DNA of 64,000 nucleotides from Bacteroidaceae bacterium (GTDB taxonomy: Bacteria; Bacteroidota; Bacteroidia; Bacteroidales; Bacteroidaceae), in contig JAFZZI010000007.1 of the NCBI GenBank assembly GCA_017615835.1, positions 349,672 to 413,671 of the forward strand, read 5' to 3'. Each line of letters starts with the position of its first letter. Position 1 is the stretch's first letter. The notes beneath the pieces were generated by a model, which made no database searches, had not been told where the DNA came from, and saw only the letters and a list, made by a program, of their open reading frames with translations. Positions 53,713-63,637 of this stretch are shown here, piece after piece. The position numbers and the translations under genes were made by a program.

Positions 53713-53815
53713 CCGGTTGTTGTATTATGTCTTTGAACCTAAGCCGGACACTGTGATATAGGCTGTCCGGATTCCACTTGTCGGCTTTCCAGTCAGGAAT
53801 CCAGTCAATATTGAC
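53705..53815 (-). other. Short coding-like stretch, unidentified gene debris
   Basis: The - strand frame ending at TAA 53705-53707 reads VNIDWIPDWKADKWNPDSLY and then about 16 more residues. The Trp/Asp/Pro content looks like real protein rather than a random frame, but it is too short to identify and its frame is interrupted upstream at about 53837. Probably debris of another gene. Confidence 0.25.
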
Positions 53816-53864
53816 CACGATAATTTAATACTCAGGTATCCGCTTGATTCAGACAGATACTGTG

Positions 53865-54095
53865 CTATTTAACATCATCCATCTTTCCGCTCCAGTTGCT
53901 TACCAATTGTGCGCTGTAATCCTTAAATGTCAACCGGTCTTTATCAACAACAACAAGTATGTCCCAATCAGAATCAACTCTTGAGTCTCCTCTGGCTCTG
54001 GAGCCATAGAGCCATGCTGCGCTACCTTTTGGAAGTACATTAGTAAGAGTCACTCTGATGCGCTCTATCTGATTGTCAGCGTCTTTTTTCTGCAT
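53865..54095 (-). CDS. Truncated MNT-type nucleotidyltransferase
   Basis: A 76-residue protein with the Pol-beta-type minimal nucleotidyltransferase motif LYGSRARGDSRVDSDWDILV (about 29-48): GSxARG, then the D-x-D metal pair. Family members run about 95-105 residues and carry a third Asp further on. Here the sequence stops at KMDDVK, so the C-terminal helix and third carboxylate appear to be lost. Such proteins usually pair with a HEPN partner as a toxin-antitoxin system. No HEPN gene is seen on either side. Probably a decayed remnant, although a short functional form cannot be excluded. Confidence 0.6.
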   Translation of the reverse strand: MQKKDADNQIERIRVTLTNVLPKGSAAWLYGSRARGDSRVDSDWDILVVVDKDRLTFKDYSAQLVSNWSGKMDDVK

Positions 54096-54166
54096 ATTAT
54101 TATTGTTACTTGCAAAAACAATGCAAACCTTATGAAAAACAAAAGTTACAGATTACTTTTCATCTT

Positions 54167-54337
54167 TCATTCGCTCTTGATTACATCGGCAGGATTGGTG
54201 CGCATTATCACGCGGATGCGGTGGAATACTGTAAGCGTTATTATCAGGGTCATAACCAACAGCGTGACTGGTGCTATCAGCAGGAACGACCTTGCGTTGC
54301 CGAGGTCAGTGAATATGGCCATTGCAGCCAGATTGTT
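54167..54337 (-). pseudogene. 3' fragment of an FtsX/MacB-type ABC transporter permease
   Basis: The - strand frame ending at TGA 54167-54169 reads AMAIFTDLGNARSFLLIAP, a hydrophobic helix VTLLVMTLIITLTVF, then IRVIMRTNPADVIKSE. The last membrane helix followed by a basic turn and a conserved N-P-x-x-x-I-K-x-E end is the hallmark C-terminus of FtsX-family permeases in Bacteroidetes. About 56 residues remain of a protein normally ~400-800 long. Further 5' the frame stays open briefly but no longer resembles the family. The rest of the gene is missing, displaced by the fic gene on the other strand. Confidence 0.65.
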
Positions 54338-54402
54338 TTTTTGCCGATACCGACAAGAATTGTTATGTTTGTGTGCTGAAATAAGAGAACTTGCCGATAG
54401 AC

Positions 54403-55147
54403 ATGGACCTGATGACTGTCACTCAATATGCACAGATGCACGGCCTTCCGGAAAGGACCGTGCGAAATTGGTGCAATGCAGGGAAGATGCAAGGGGCATT
54501 CCTTTCAGGGAAAACCTGGAACATTCCAGCCGATGCTCCACTGCCCAGGAAAGGCAAACCAAAGGTATCAGCGCTGTTGAAACGGCTCAGGGAAGAGAAG
54601 GACGGACGGGTTAGCGGTGGTTTATATTACTGTACCCAGATTGACCTGACTTATAATTCAAATCATATTGAAGGTAGCCGTTTGACCCATGACCAGACCC
54701 GGAACATCTTTGAAACCAATACCATTGGCGTCACTGACGATGCTGTCAACGTTGATGATATAGTTGAAACCACAAACCACTTCCGCTGCATCGACCTCAT
54801 TATTGACAGGGCTGAAGAACGCCTGTCGGAGAGCATGGTCAAAGAATTGCACCAAATCCTGAAGACGGGAACATCGGACAACAGGAAGGAATGGTTTATA
54901 GTGGTGGATTACAAAAAACTGCCCAACAAGGTGGGTGGACGGAAATGGCCGTGTGGGACGCTTAATCATGTTCAAAGAATGCCTGGCGAGCGGAATCGTA
55001 CCGTTCATTATCACTGAAGACCTGAAATGGTCCTATTACCGCGGGCTCAATGAATGGGGGCACGTGAAAGGTTATCTGACCGACACCTGTCTTACCGCCC
55101 AGGATAAGTACAAGTCATTTTTGGACTATCTCGATATTAAATACTGA
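54403..55147 (+). pseudogene. Fic-family protein gene broken by an internal deletion
   Basis: N-terminal part (frame 1, 54403-54930): a MerR/helix-turn-helix-like start (MTVTQYAQMHGLPERTVRNW), the Fic-type motif YNSNHIEGSRLTHDQT (about 85-100 from the start) and DYKKLPNKVGG. C-terminal part (frame 2, from about 54935): DGNGRVGRLIMFKECLASGI, EDLKWSYYRGLNEWGHVKGY, to TAA 55147. In an intact relative about 40-45 residues ending HPFxDGNGR lie between NKVGG and DGNGR. Here they are missing and the frame shifts at 54931-54940 (GTGGGTGGAC). The catalytic histidine is therefore gone and AMPylation activity should be lost. A GGTGG-type short repeat at the junction suggests a deletion in the genome rather than a read error. 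Confidence 0.85.
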
Positions 55148-55162
55148 CCAAATAATAGCATT

Positions 55163-58100
55163 ATGAGAATAAGAATAATCAGTTTGGGCTTGATAGCCGC
55201 ATTTATTTCATGTACCGGCGGGAAGGAGCAGGAACAGCTGCCGTTTATGGATAATTTGCCATATTACGTTGAAAACCTTGAGGTATTTGGACTGAACCAG
55301 GAACCTGGACGCGCGTTCCATATACCAGAACGTAATATCTCCCTTAACGGGAACTGGAAGTTCAGGCTTTACGACAATCCGCTTGTGGTCCCGAAAGATT
55401 TTTATAAAAAAGGTTTCAACGACCGCAAGTGGGGAAACATCGAGGTTCCGTCAAACTGGGAGATGCAGGGTTACGGACAGGCCATGTTCCGCAACGTTTC
55501 GGCCCCATTCCCCAACGCCCAGCCGTTGTCCATGCTTGAAAGGTATCAGAAGATACTTGATGATCCGGATGCAACGGCGCAGCAGAAACGTATGGCTCAG
55601 TACCGTCTGGGCGGCGGGCAACAGAACCCGTTCACCGTTCATGTGCCCGATGTGCCGATGGATGTAAACCCCACCGGTGCCTACCGCACGGAGTTCAGCC
55701 TGCCGTCAGAGTGGAGCGGCAATGAGGTGTTTCTGCGTTTTGAGAAGGTGGCATCGGCAATGTTCGTATGGGTTAACGGCAAGCAGGTGGGTTACAATGA
55801 AGGTGCCCAGGAGCCGAGTGAGTACGATATCACGCCTTATGTAACAAAAGGCCGCAACACACGGCCGTACTGGTGCTCAAGTTCAGTGACGGTTATTATC
55901 TTGAAGGACAGGACTATTGGCGCCTGGCCGGAATATTTGATGACGTGACTGTATATTCCACACCCAAGGTCAGGATTTATGACTGGCAGGTGATTACTGA
56001 TTTTGGACCGGACTATCTGGACTCGGACCTGAGCCTGGCAATGGATATACGCTCTTACGGACTGGAGGCCGATGGCTACAAGGTAAGTGCCGTAGTATCA
56101 AAAGAGGGCAAGGAGGTAGCCGGAATGCAGAAAGGACCATTGAGCATAAAAGACGGCACCGGCACTGTCCATCTGAATGCAAAGGTCAAGGCCCCCATGA
56201 AATGGACAGCAGAGACACCTAAGCTGTATGACCTTACAATGGAACTTACCGCCCCTGACGGAGAGATTGTGGACCATATTGAGAAGCGTATGGGATTTAA
56301 GAAGACCGAGATAAGGAACGGCACATTCTATCTGAACGGCCAGCCGCTAAAGGTCAACGCCCAGAACTCACACATGCAGCACCCGCAGTCGGGCCACGCT
56401 ATGGATGAGGCTACCATACGCCGTGATATGGAGATACTCAAGCAGTTCAACTTTAACGGAGTGCGCACATCACACTATCCCCCGGTAAACGAGTATCTTG
56501 ACCTGGCCGATGAATACGGACTCTATATCATTGACGAGACAGGCGATGAGTCACACGCCACCGAGTACGTATCAGATATGCCGGAGTTTACCGATATGTA
56601 CCGCGAGCGCGTACGCCAGATGGTACTGCGTGACCGCAACCACGCCTGTGTGCTAATATGGAGTGCGGGTAATGAGAGCGGTGAGGGAAACAACATAACA
56701 GAGGTGGTGGCCGAAGGCAGGAAATATGATCCCACCAGATACTGGATGTACGGAGGCAACGCAGCAAAACACCCGGCCGAGGATATAGTTGGTCCGCGCT
56801 ACCCGTCGCCCGAGGAGCATGAGCGGGACTACGGAAGAGATACCCGCGATATGTGTCCGTCATTCATGGATGAGTATCTGTCTGTGGCCGGAAACGGCGC
56901 AGGCGGGCTTGATGACTACTGGCGCGTGATATACTCCTACCCCAAACTTATGGGCGGTGCCATTTGGGATTTTGTAAGTCCCGGTCTGGAAGAGCCTGTC
57001 AGGATGGTCAAGGACCGTTCACCATACAACACCCCAGCCCATATAATGGGACGTGCCCGACTTGTAAAAGGCCCCACAGGCAATGCCATTGACCTGAACA
57101 AGCAGGAACAGTGGGTACAGGTGTATAGGGCAGACAATGTGGAGATAAGCGGTGACCGTATCACACTTACCCTGGATGTATATCCGCGCCTTTTCAACCG
57201 TAGCGGCGGATACCTGATTACCAAAGGCAGCAACCAGTTCGGACTGAAGCAGCAAGGCTCAGAGAGACTGGATTTCTATATTGACAACGGCCGCAGGCAG
57301 ACGCTGTCAGTACCCTTGCCTGAGGACTGGGAGAACAGATGGCACAATGTGACGGCTGTATATGACGGCAAGGAGATGAAACTCTTTATAGACGGTACGC
57401 AGGCCGGAGCGCAGGCCATGACCGGCAACATACGCAACCTGCCGCTCTCAGTATGCATAGGCCGTGACGAGCAGTCATGCGGTCAGGATGCCAACCCCTA
57501 CATCTGCGATGCCATGATAGACAATGTAGGCATATTTGCCGACGCGGTAGAACCCGGCATGTTTGACCCGGACAAGGCCGCTTTGTGGCTTGATTTTGAA
57601 GAGGAGCAGGAAAATGGAACATTCTACACATACGGACAGGGTGCCCGCACATACGGTTCCATCTGGCCGGACCGCGTGCCTCAGCCAGAGATGTGGCAGA
57701 TGAAGAAAACCGTACAGCCGCTGTCATTCACACTGGCCGATGCCGAGAAAGGTACTGTTGAGGTCTGGAACCGCAACCATTTCATTAACGCATCATACTA
57801 CCGTACCGCATGGTCTCTTATGGCCGATGACAAGGTGATAGAATCAGGAGTGCTTGACCTTGACGTGGAACCGCTCTCAAGGAAGATTGTAAGGATTCCG
57901 TTCCACAAGCCCGCACGGATTGAGCCAGGCAAAGAGTACCGCATTGAGATAAGCTCAATACTGGCAAATGATGAGATCTGGGCCAAAGCAGGCCATGAGG
58001 TCTCTTGGGACCAGCTTGAGCTCTCATCATGGAACACTCCCGCACCGGGCGGGCCCGCAGTCAAATCAGACCTGACACTTACCCGGACGGGTGATGCAAT

Positions 58101-59007
58101 CATGGTGAGCGGCAAAGGGTTCAGTTATGGTTTCAACGCGCAGAGCGGCGCTCTTGTATCAATGAGCGTTGACGGCAAGGAACTGCTCCGTGAACCCATG
58201 ACGCTGAATGTATGGCGCGCTCCTGTAGCCAATGAGCTTGACGGATGGAATGGCCGTTCTGCCGGCAATCCGGCCGTATCAGGATATGGTTCCATTGGAG
58301 CCGATGTGGTGCTGGCCGGTCATTACTATTCGGCCTCACTGGATAAGAGGAGTCAGGTTCCGGTGTCAGTAAAGGCAGGTAAATATGCCGATTTCGTAGT
58401 GATTGACATAACAGAGCGTTCTGTCTCCACAAACGGAACAGACAACTGTTTTGAAAGCAGCTGGCACTGGACGGTAAGCGCTGACGGAACCATAACAGTG
58501 AACCATAAGGTAAGTCCGCAGGGCAAGATGCCCGCCTGGCTGCCAAGAATAGGCGTAACAATGAGCCTTGACAGGTCATTAGCACAGGTATCATGGTACG
58601 GCCGCGGACCGCAGGCCTCATATCCCGACCGCAAGAGCGGATACCGTATAGGCATATACAAGACAACAGTCAATGATATGTATGAGCCCTACCTGATGCC
58701 CCAGGATTACGGACTCAGGACCGATAACCGCTGGGTACGTTTTACTGACAGCACAGGTAAAGGTGTGGAATTCAAGATGGACAGGCTGTTTAATTTCAAC
58801 GCCTACGACTGCACTACCGATAACCTGACCAAGGCGGTATATCAGTATCAGCTGCAGCGTGGAGGTGATATTACGTTAAATTTGGATTACGCCACATCGG
58901 GAGTGGGCTGTACCGCCCGTGGCATCTTTAACGCCTATCGCGTAAAGCCGGAGACTTATCAACGAACCATTACCATAACCCCGCTACGCGGTAATATTTT
59001 GTACTGA
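55163..59007 (+). pseudogene. GH2 beta-galactosidase-like lipoprotein with LamG domain, frameshifted
   Basis: About 1,280 residues in two frames. Frame 1 from ATG 55163 gives a lipoprotein signal (Cys17, FISC) and the GH2 sugar-binding domain up to KGRNT. Frame 2 continues from 55861 (AVLVLKFSDGYYLEGQDYWR) to TGA 59007. At 55857-55862 the DNA has ACACAC where ACAC would keep one frame, a 2-base insertion in an AC repeat. After the Ig-like domain, the TIM barrel has the acid/base GNESGEG (Glu codon 56674-56676) and the likely nucleophile in MDEYLSVAGNG (Glu codon 56872-56874). A LamG-like domain (about 57060-57550) and the C-terminal beta-galactosidase domains follow. All but the frame is intact, so slippage, phase variation or a recent null are all possible. 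Confidence 0.9.
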
Positions 59008-59052
59008 ACTTGAATGTCTTGCAGTGTCATTCCTCAGAAAAGACATACAACT

Positions 59053-60494
59053 ATGAGAACTCATGTTGTTTTAAGACATTTCGGAATAGTCTTGCTTATC
59101 ATCTCCTTTTTATTGATAATGTCGGCCATAACGGCACTGCTATTTCCGTCAGACAACAGTTTTGTTCCACTCGCCGTGTCGGGATTATCGGCATTGGTAT
59201 CCGGACTGTTACCGGTCCTGCTGACTAAATCGGTCGATAAGATCCAAGCCAAAGAAGGTTATACCATCGTGCTGTGCGCATGGATTACAGCCTGGCTGTT
59301 CGGTGCCCTGCCTTTTATGATATACGGTGGAGAATTCAGTTTCATAAACGCCCTGTTCGAGAGCATGTCGGGTTTTACCACCACCGGTGCATCGATTCTG
59401 AATGACATTGAGTCGCAGCCTCCCGGCTTACAGTTGTGGCGCATCTCATCAGCATGGATTGGAGGAATAGGAGTGGTGCTGCTCATAACCCTGGCCATTC
59501 CCGATGACCGTAACGGACAGGTCATCTTGGTCAGTTCAGAGACCTCGAGCCTGGCAAGAGAATACTTCAAGGGGGCAAACGTGGCTTTGTAAGAATCATG
59601 ATGCTTACATACACCGTAATAACCCTCATTTCATTTTTATGCCTCAAAATGACCGGAATGGGCTGGTTCGATGCCTTGACACATGCCATGTCAGCCTGCA
59701 GCACATGCGGTTTCAGCACTAAGAACAGCAGTATAGCCTTTTTTGACAACCCTGTGGTTGAAACCATCCTGATTGCCTCAATGCTCTCCGGTGCCGTCAA
59801 TTTCACACTGCTGTACTCCACCATCATACCCGGGCGGAACAAACGCAACTACATATTCAAGTCAGAGGTGTTCCGTGTTTTCATGATCCTGACATTGGCG
59901 GCCGTCTTGATTATCACTTTCAGTCTCAAGCATAACCATGTGTATGAAACAAGCGCCCGGTCGTTCCGTCACGCCCTGTTCCAGACCGTGTCAATAGCCA
60001 CCACTACGGGATTCGCCACTGCCGATGCCGACGTTTGGCCATCATTCTGTATAGGCATCCTGATAGTCTGCTCCATTATCTGCGGATGTGCCGGTTCTAC
60101 GTCGGGGGGTATAAAAATAGACCGTATGGTCTTGGTGGGCAAAAGCATACGTTACAAACTGCATCAGTTCAGAGATCCCCAGCTTGTTCTCCGCAGCAGG
60201 TTTGACGGACGTTTCTGCAGACCTGATGAAATAAGCCAGGCCCAGCTGTTCATTCTTATGTATCTGGGATTGATATTCATAGGTGCCGAATTGAATATAG
60301 GTGCGGGTATGGATCTCAGGTCCGGCATTTCAGCCGCCATAGCCTGCATGGGTAATGTAGGACCCGGTTTCGGCCGAGTGGGTTCAATGAATAATTACGC
60401 TGACTTGCCAACCGTCATAAAGCTGTCAAGCATGGTGCTTATGCTGGCCGGTCGTCTTGAGATATACCCGCTTATCCTCGCCTTCCGTCGTTGA
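59053..60494 (+). pseudogene. trkH: TrkH-family potassium transporter gene with a one-base frameshift
   Basis: Potassium-uptake pore subunit, about 480 residues in two frames. Frame 1 (ATG 59053) runs through the first P-loop SMSGFTTTGASIL to EYFKGANVAL and a TAA at 59590-59592. Frame 2 reads GGKRGFVRIMMLTYTVITLI from about 59571 and holds P-loops 2-4 (ACSTCGFST, SIATTTGFAT, CMGNVGPGFG) to the end AGRLEIYPLILAFRR. At 59571-59575 there are five G; six would give the unbroken TrkH sequence. All four selectivity filters are present if the frame is restored. The usual regulatory partner trkA is not adjacent. It could be a pseudogene, phase-variable in the G run, or a base-calling error. Confidence 0.88.
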
Positions 60495-60574
60495 CTCGAA
60501 AGGATCGTTCCCCTTTGTGCCCAAATTAAAACAGATTCTAACTAACTTCGCAGCGGAATTCAAGCCTTCAGATA

Positions 60575-61375
60575 ATGCGATACAAACCTCACTGGGCTCC
60601 CGGTACTGATTATTCGGCCTACAGATTTTTCATCCGCAGGCTGAATGCGCACGGTAACGGCAAAACGATGGAGGTTCCTCTTGCAAGGCTCCCGCTCATG
60701 GGTTTCATATATGTTACATCGGGTGAAGTCCTGATTGAGGCTGACGGATTCCCTTATCTTTGCCAGCCCGGGCATGCCCTCATAATACCTGCCGGGTGCC
60801 CGTTCACTATCAGTTATACGAACGAAGCCTCCGGTTATTCAGGATGTTTTGCTCTCTCTGCGCTTTCTGATATGAAAGCCATCAGGTTCTTGACCAAACC
60901 GGTACATCAGGCCTTCTGGTTTGATGAGGGGGTATTCATGGGTGAACTTTTCAATATGCTTATGTCTTCATTTGAAAAGGCCGATGATCTGTTCATTGAA
61001 AAGGGACTTGACCTGTTCCTGTCACGAATCAGGTCAGGACAGTCTTTGACAATACCCGCTGTGGTCAACGGATTCCTGGAATCTGTATTCAATCCTGAGC
61101 GGGAGATAAAAACCTTGGCCGCATACGCAAACGCTGCCGGAATAAGTGAGAATTACCTGAGCCGTCAGGTCAAGCGATACACCGGTCGCAGTGTCGGCGC
61201 ATGGATAGACATAGTACGTGTAATCAGGGCAAAAAAAATGCTTGCCGGCACATCTGTTCCGATAATTGACGTGGCTGCCAGAGTGGGTTTGGAAGACCAG
61301 TCATATTTTTCACGTTTCTTTAAGCGTGAAACAGGCCAGACTCCCACGGAGTTCCGTAAGTCTATGCAAGGATAA
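60575..61375 (+). CDS. AraC-family transcriptional regulator
   Basis: A 266-residue regulator. The N-terminal half is a cupin-like sensor region (GFIYVTSGEVLIEADGFPYL, then PGHALIIPAGCPF). The C-terminal ~100 residues are the double helix-turn-helix AraC domain, with TLAAYANAAGISENYLSRQV, then VGAWIDIVRVIRAKKMLAGT, and the signature VAARVGLEDQSYFSRFFKRE, GQTPTEFRK. All conserved positions look intact. It precedes a TonB-dependent receptor by 64 bases on the same strand and probably regulates it. A TAACTTCG element (one mismatch to the -7 box) lies at 60543-60550. Confidence 0.93.
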   Translation: MRYKPHWAPGTDYSAYRFFIRRLNAHGNGKTMEVPLARLPLMGFIYVTSGEVLIEADGFPYLCQPGHALIIPAGCPFTISYTNEASGYSGCFALSALSDMKAIRFLTKPVHQAFWFDEGVFMGELFNMLMSSFEKADDLFIEKGLDLFLSRIRSGQSLTIPAVVNGFLESVFNPEREIKTLAAYANAAGISENYLSRQVKRYTGRSVGAWIDIVRVIRAKKMLAGTSVPIIDVAARVGLEDQSYFSRFFKRETGQTPTEFRKSMQG

Positions 61376-61438
61376 TCCTAATTTCTGTATCTGTAGTTCT
61401 AAAATCCGATACGGTTTTTGCAGACCTTTGCAGCCGTA

Positions 61439-63631
61439 ATGACAGCAATGTTCCTAATATCTATTATTGCGGCAGTATCGCCTCAAGGGGATACTGTGAC
61501 GCTTCAACTCCCTTCGGTAACCATATCTGCGCCGAAAGAGCGGTCAGCAATTGAAAAGGTTGCCTCGTCAATATCGGCCATATCATTCCAGTCAATTGAT
61601 AGGAACGGCACGTATCGTCCTAATGCGTTATCATCAGTAGTGCCAGGTCTGCATATTCCTGATTATGGGGCTTCACTTACATCAACCATATATCTGCGTG
61701 GACTGGGCTCCAGGATGGAGAATCCGGTAATGGGTCTCTATCTGGACGGAATCCCTGTCATTGACAAGAATGCGTATGATTTTGACTGGGAGGGTATTGA
61801 CCGGGCCATCATGTTGCGCGGGCCGCAAGGTACGCTCTACGGCCGCAACGCTATGGGCGGCGTGCTGTCACTCAGCACATTCTCACCATGCGATGATTAC
61901 AAGCCTGCCGTGCGTGTGGAGTACGGGACAGCAAATACTGTGCGTGCCGGTCTGTCGTTGGCGACAGGTAAGAATGCCCTGTCGGCCACATTCAGGCATA
62001 CTGACGGATATTTCCCGAATGCCTTTAAGGGTGAGCCCTGTGACCCTTATGACGGTCTGGCTATGCGCTGGAAACGGGTGGACTGCTCACGTGAAAGACT
62101 GTCTCTGACAAACATGCTGTCTGTCAACGTATCACAGGAGGGAGGCTTTGCTTACGGTCTGTGGCAGGACGGTACACAGTATCCTGTATCATATAATGAC
62201 GAAAGCGGTTATAAGAGGCTGTCAGTGATAGAAGGATACAAGCTGCACCATTGCGCCGATGCCTTCAAGACCGATGCCACCGTATCAATTCAGTTCCTTG
62301 CTGATGATATGATGATGGATCAGGACTACACGGAACAGTCCATATTTACGCTGGAACAAAAGCAGATGAGCGGCACCGGTACCATTGAACTCACGGTGCA
62401 TCGTGCTCAGGAAGATGCTCTCTGGCAACCTCTGACAGGCTTCTTCTCTTTCTTCCGGCGCAACCATCTGACAGCTCCTGTCACGTTCAAGCGTGACGGC
62501 ATAGAGAAACTGATACTTGCTAATGCAAACGGCCATATTCCCGTTGATATGGGCCGGCTTGCCGTATCGGATAATGAGATTCCGGTAAACTCTGATTTTA
62601 TGATTGATACATGGAACATTGCACTGTTCCATGAGTCAGTATTGGACCTGGACAGATGGCTGCTCACAGCCGGAATTAGACTTGATTATGAAGGCGGTAC
62701 TATGGATTATGACTGTATGGCGCGGCTTCATTACCGTTTTGAGCCCGTCATGAACCGTGACAAGGAGCTGACAGTTCCTTATGATGGTGCTATAAGTCAC
62801 AGCCATTTTGAGATCCTGCCCAAGATATCTGCACTGTACAAAGCATCAAAGGCGGTCAGCCTGTATTCAACCGTATCAAAGGGATACCGTGCCGGAGGAT
62901 TCAATACGCAGATATTCTCAGATATTTTGCAGAACCTTACCATGAATGCAACAATGAATGATCTGGGTGTCTATCTGGATAAACCTTTTGTCTCTGTCAC
63001 CGCCCGGAATACGGAATATGATCCTGAGACCGCATGGAATATGGAACTGGGTATGCGTCTGAACCGCAGGTCTTTCAGTGCTGAGTTATCGGCCTACTAT
63101 ATGGATGTACGTAACCAGCAGCTTACTGTATTCCCGCCGGGTATGGCAACGGGGCGTATGATGACCAATGCGGGACATAGCCGCAGTATGGGGGTAGAGA
63201 CAGAACTTGACTGGAGTCCGGGTAGGCTGCGTTCACATCTGTCGTGGTCCTGGTGTGATGCCCGGTTCGTGAGTTTCAACGACGGCAACAATGATTATTC
63301 GGGCAACTGTCTGCCGTATGTGCCTGAGCATACGCTCTACTTGAATATCGGCTACAGTTTCGGGCTGGGAAACATAACGCTGGATACTGATGCATCACTG
63401 TGCGGAGAGGGCCCGTTCCGTTGGAACGAGTCCGGCACACAGCTGGAACCTTTCCGCCTCAAGGCCAATGCGCGTGTGGCTCTTGTCCTTACGGATTGGG
63501 AACTCTTTGTGAGGGCCGACAATCTTACTGGTGAGACCGGCCGCAGCTTTTATTTCAAATCTGTGGGTAATGAGTTTTTTGCTTCAGTGAAACCACGCAT
63601 CATTATGACAGGAATAAGAATCAAACTATAA
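61439..63631 (+). CDS. TonB-dependent outer-membrane receptor (not SusC-type)
   Basis: Receptor of about 730 residues. The signal peptide is short (MTAMFLISIIAAVSPQ). The plug has LPSVTISAPKERSAIEKVAS (TonB-box/plug start), LSSVVPGLHIPDYGASLTST, IYLRGLGSRMENPVMGLYLD and RGPQGTLYGRNAMGGVLSLS, the classical TonB-receptor plug motif. The barrel follows and ends KPRIIMTGIRIKL. It lacks the SusC N-terminal domain and a SusD partner, so it more likely imports a small ligand such as a siderophore, haem, vitamin or metal complex; the ligand is unknown. A longer start at TTG 61418 is possible. It is 6 bases upstream of the lipoprotein and downstream of the AraC gene. Confidence 0.92.
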   Translation: MTAMFLISIIAAVSPQGDTVTLQLPSVTISAPKERSAIEKVASSISAISFQSIDRNGTYRPNALSSVVPGLHIPDYGASLTSTIYLRGLGSRMENPVMGLYLDGIPVIDKNAYDFDWEGIDRAIMLRGPQGTLYGRNAMGGVLSLSTFSPCDDYKPAVRVEYGTANTVRAGLSLATGKNALSATFRHTDGYFPNAFKGEPCDPYDGLAMRWKRVDCSRERLSLTNMLSVNVSQEGGFAYGLWQDGTQYPVSYNDESGYKRLSVIEGYKLHHCADAFKTDATVSIQFLADDMMMDQDYTEQSIFTLEQKQMSGTGTIELTVHRAQEDALWQPLTGFFSFFRRNHLTAPVTFKRDGIEKLILANANGHIPVDMGRLAVSDNEIPVNSDFMIDTWNIALFHESVLDLDRWLLTAGIRLDYEGGTMDYDCMARLHYRFEPVMNRDKELTVPYDGAISHSHFEILPKISALYKASKAVSLYSTVSKGYRAGGFNTQIFSDILQNLTMNATMNDLGVYLDKPFVSVTARNTEYDPETAWNMELGMRLNRRSFSAELSAYYMDVRNQQLTVFPPGMATGRMMTNAGHSRSMGVETELDWSPGRLRSHLSWSWCDARFVSFNDGNNDYSGNCLPYVPEHTLYLNIGYSFGLGNITLDTDASLCGEGPFRWNESGTQLEPFRLKANARVALVLTDWELFVRADNLTGETGRSFYFKSVGNEFFASVKPRIIMTGIRIKL

Positions 63632-63637
63632 CGCATT

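Noticed and set aside
53552-53761. 69-codon + strand open frame between the porW operon and the nucleotidyltransferase
   Set aside because: No family resemblance; the - strand of the same bases reads as a GH29-like C-terminal fragment and another debris stretch, so this is a shadow.
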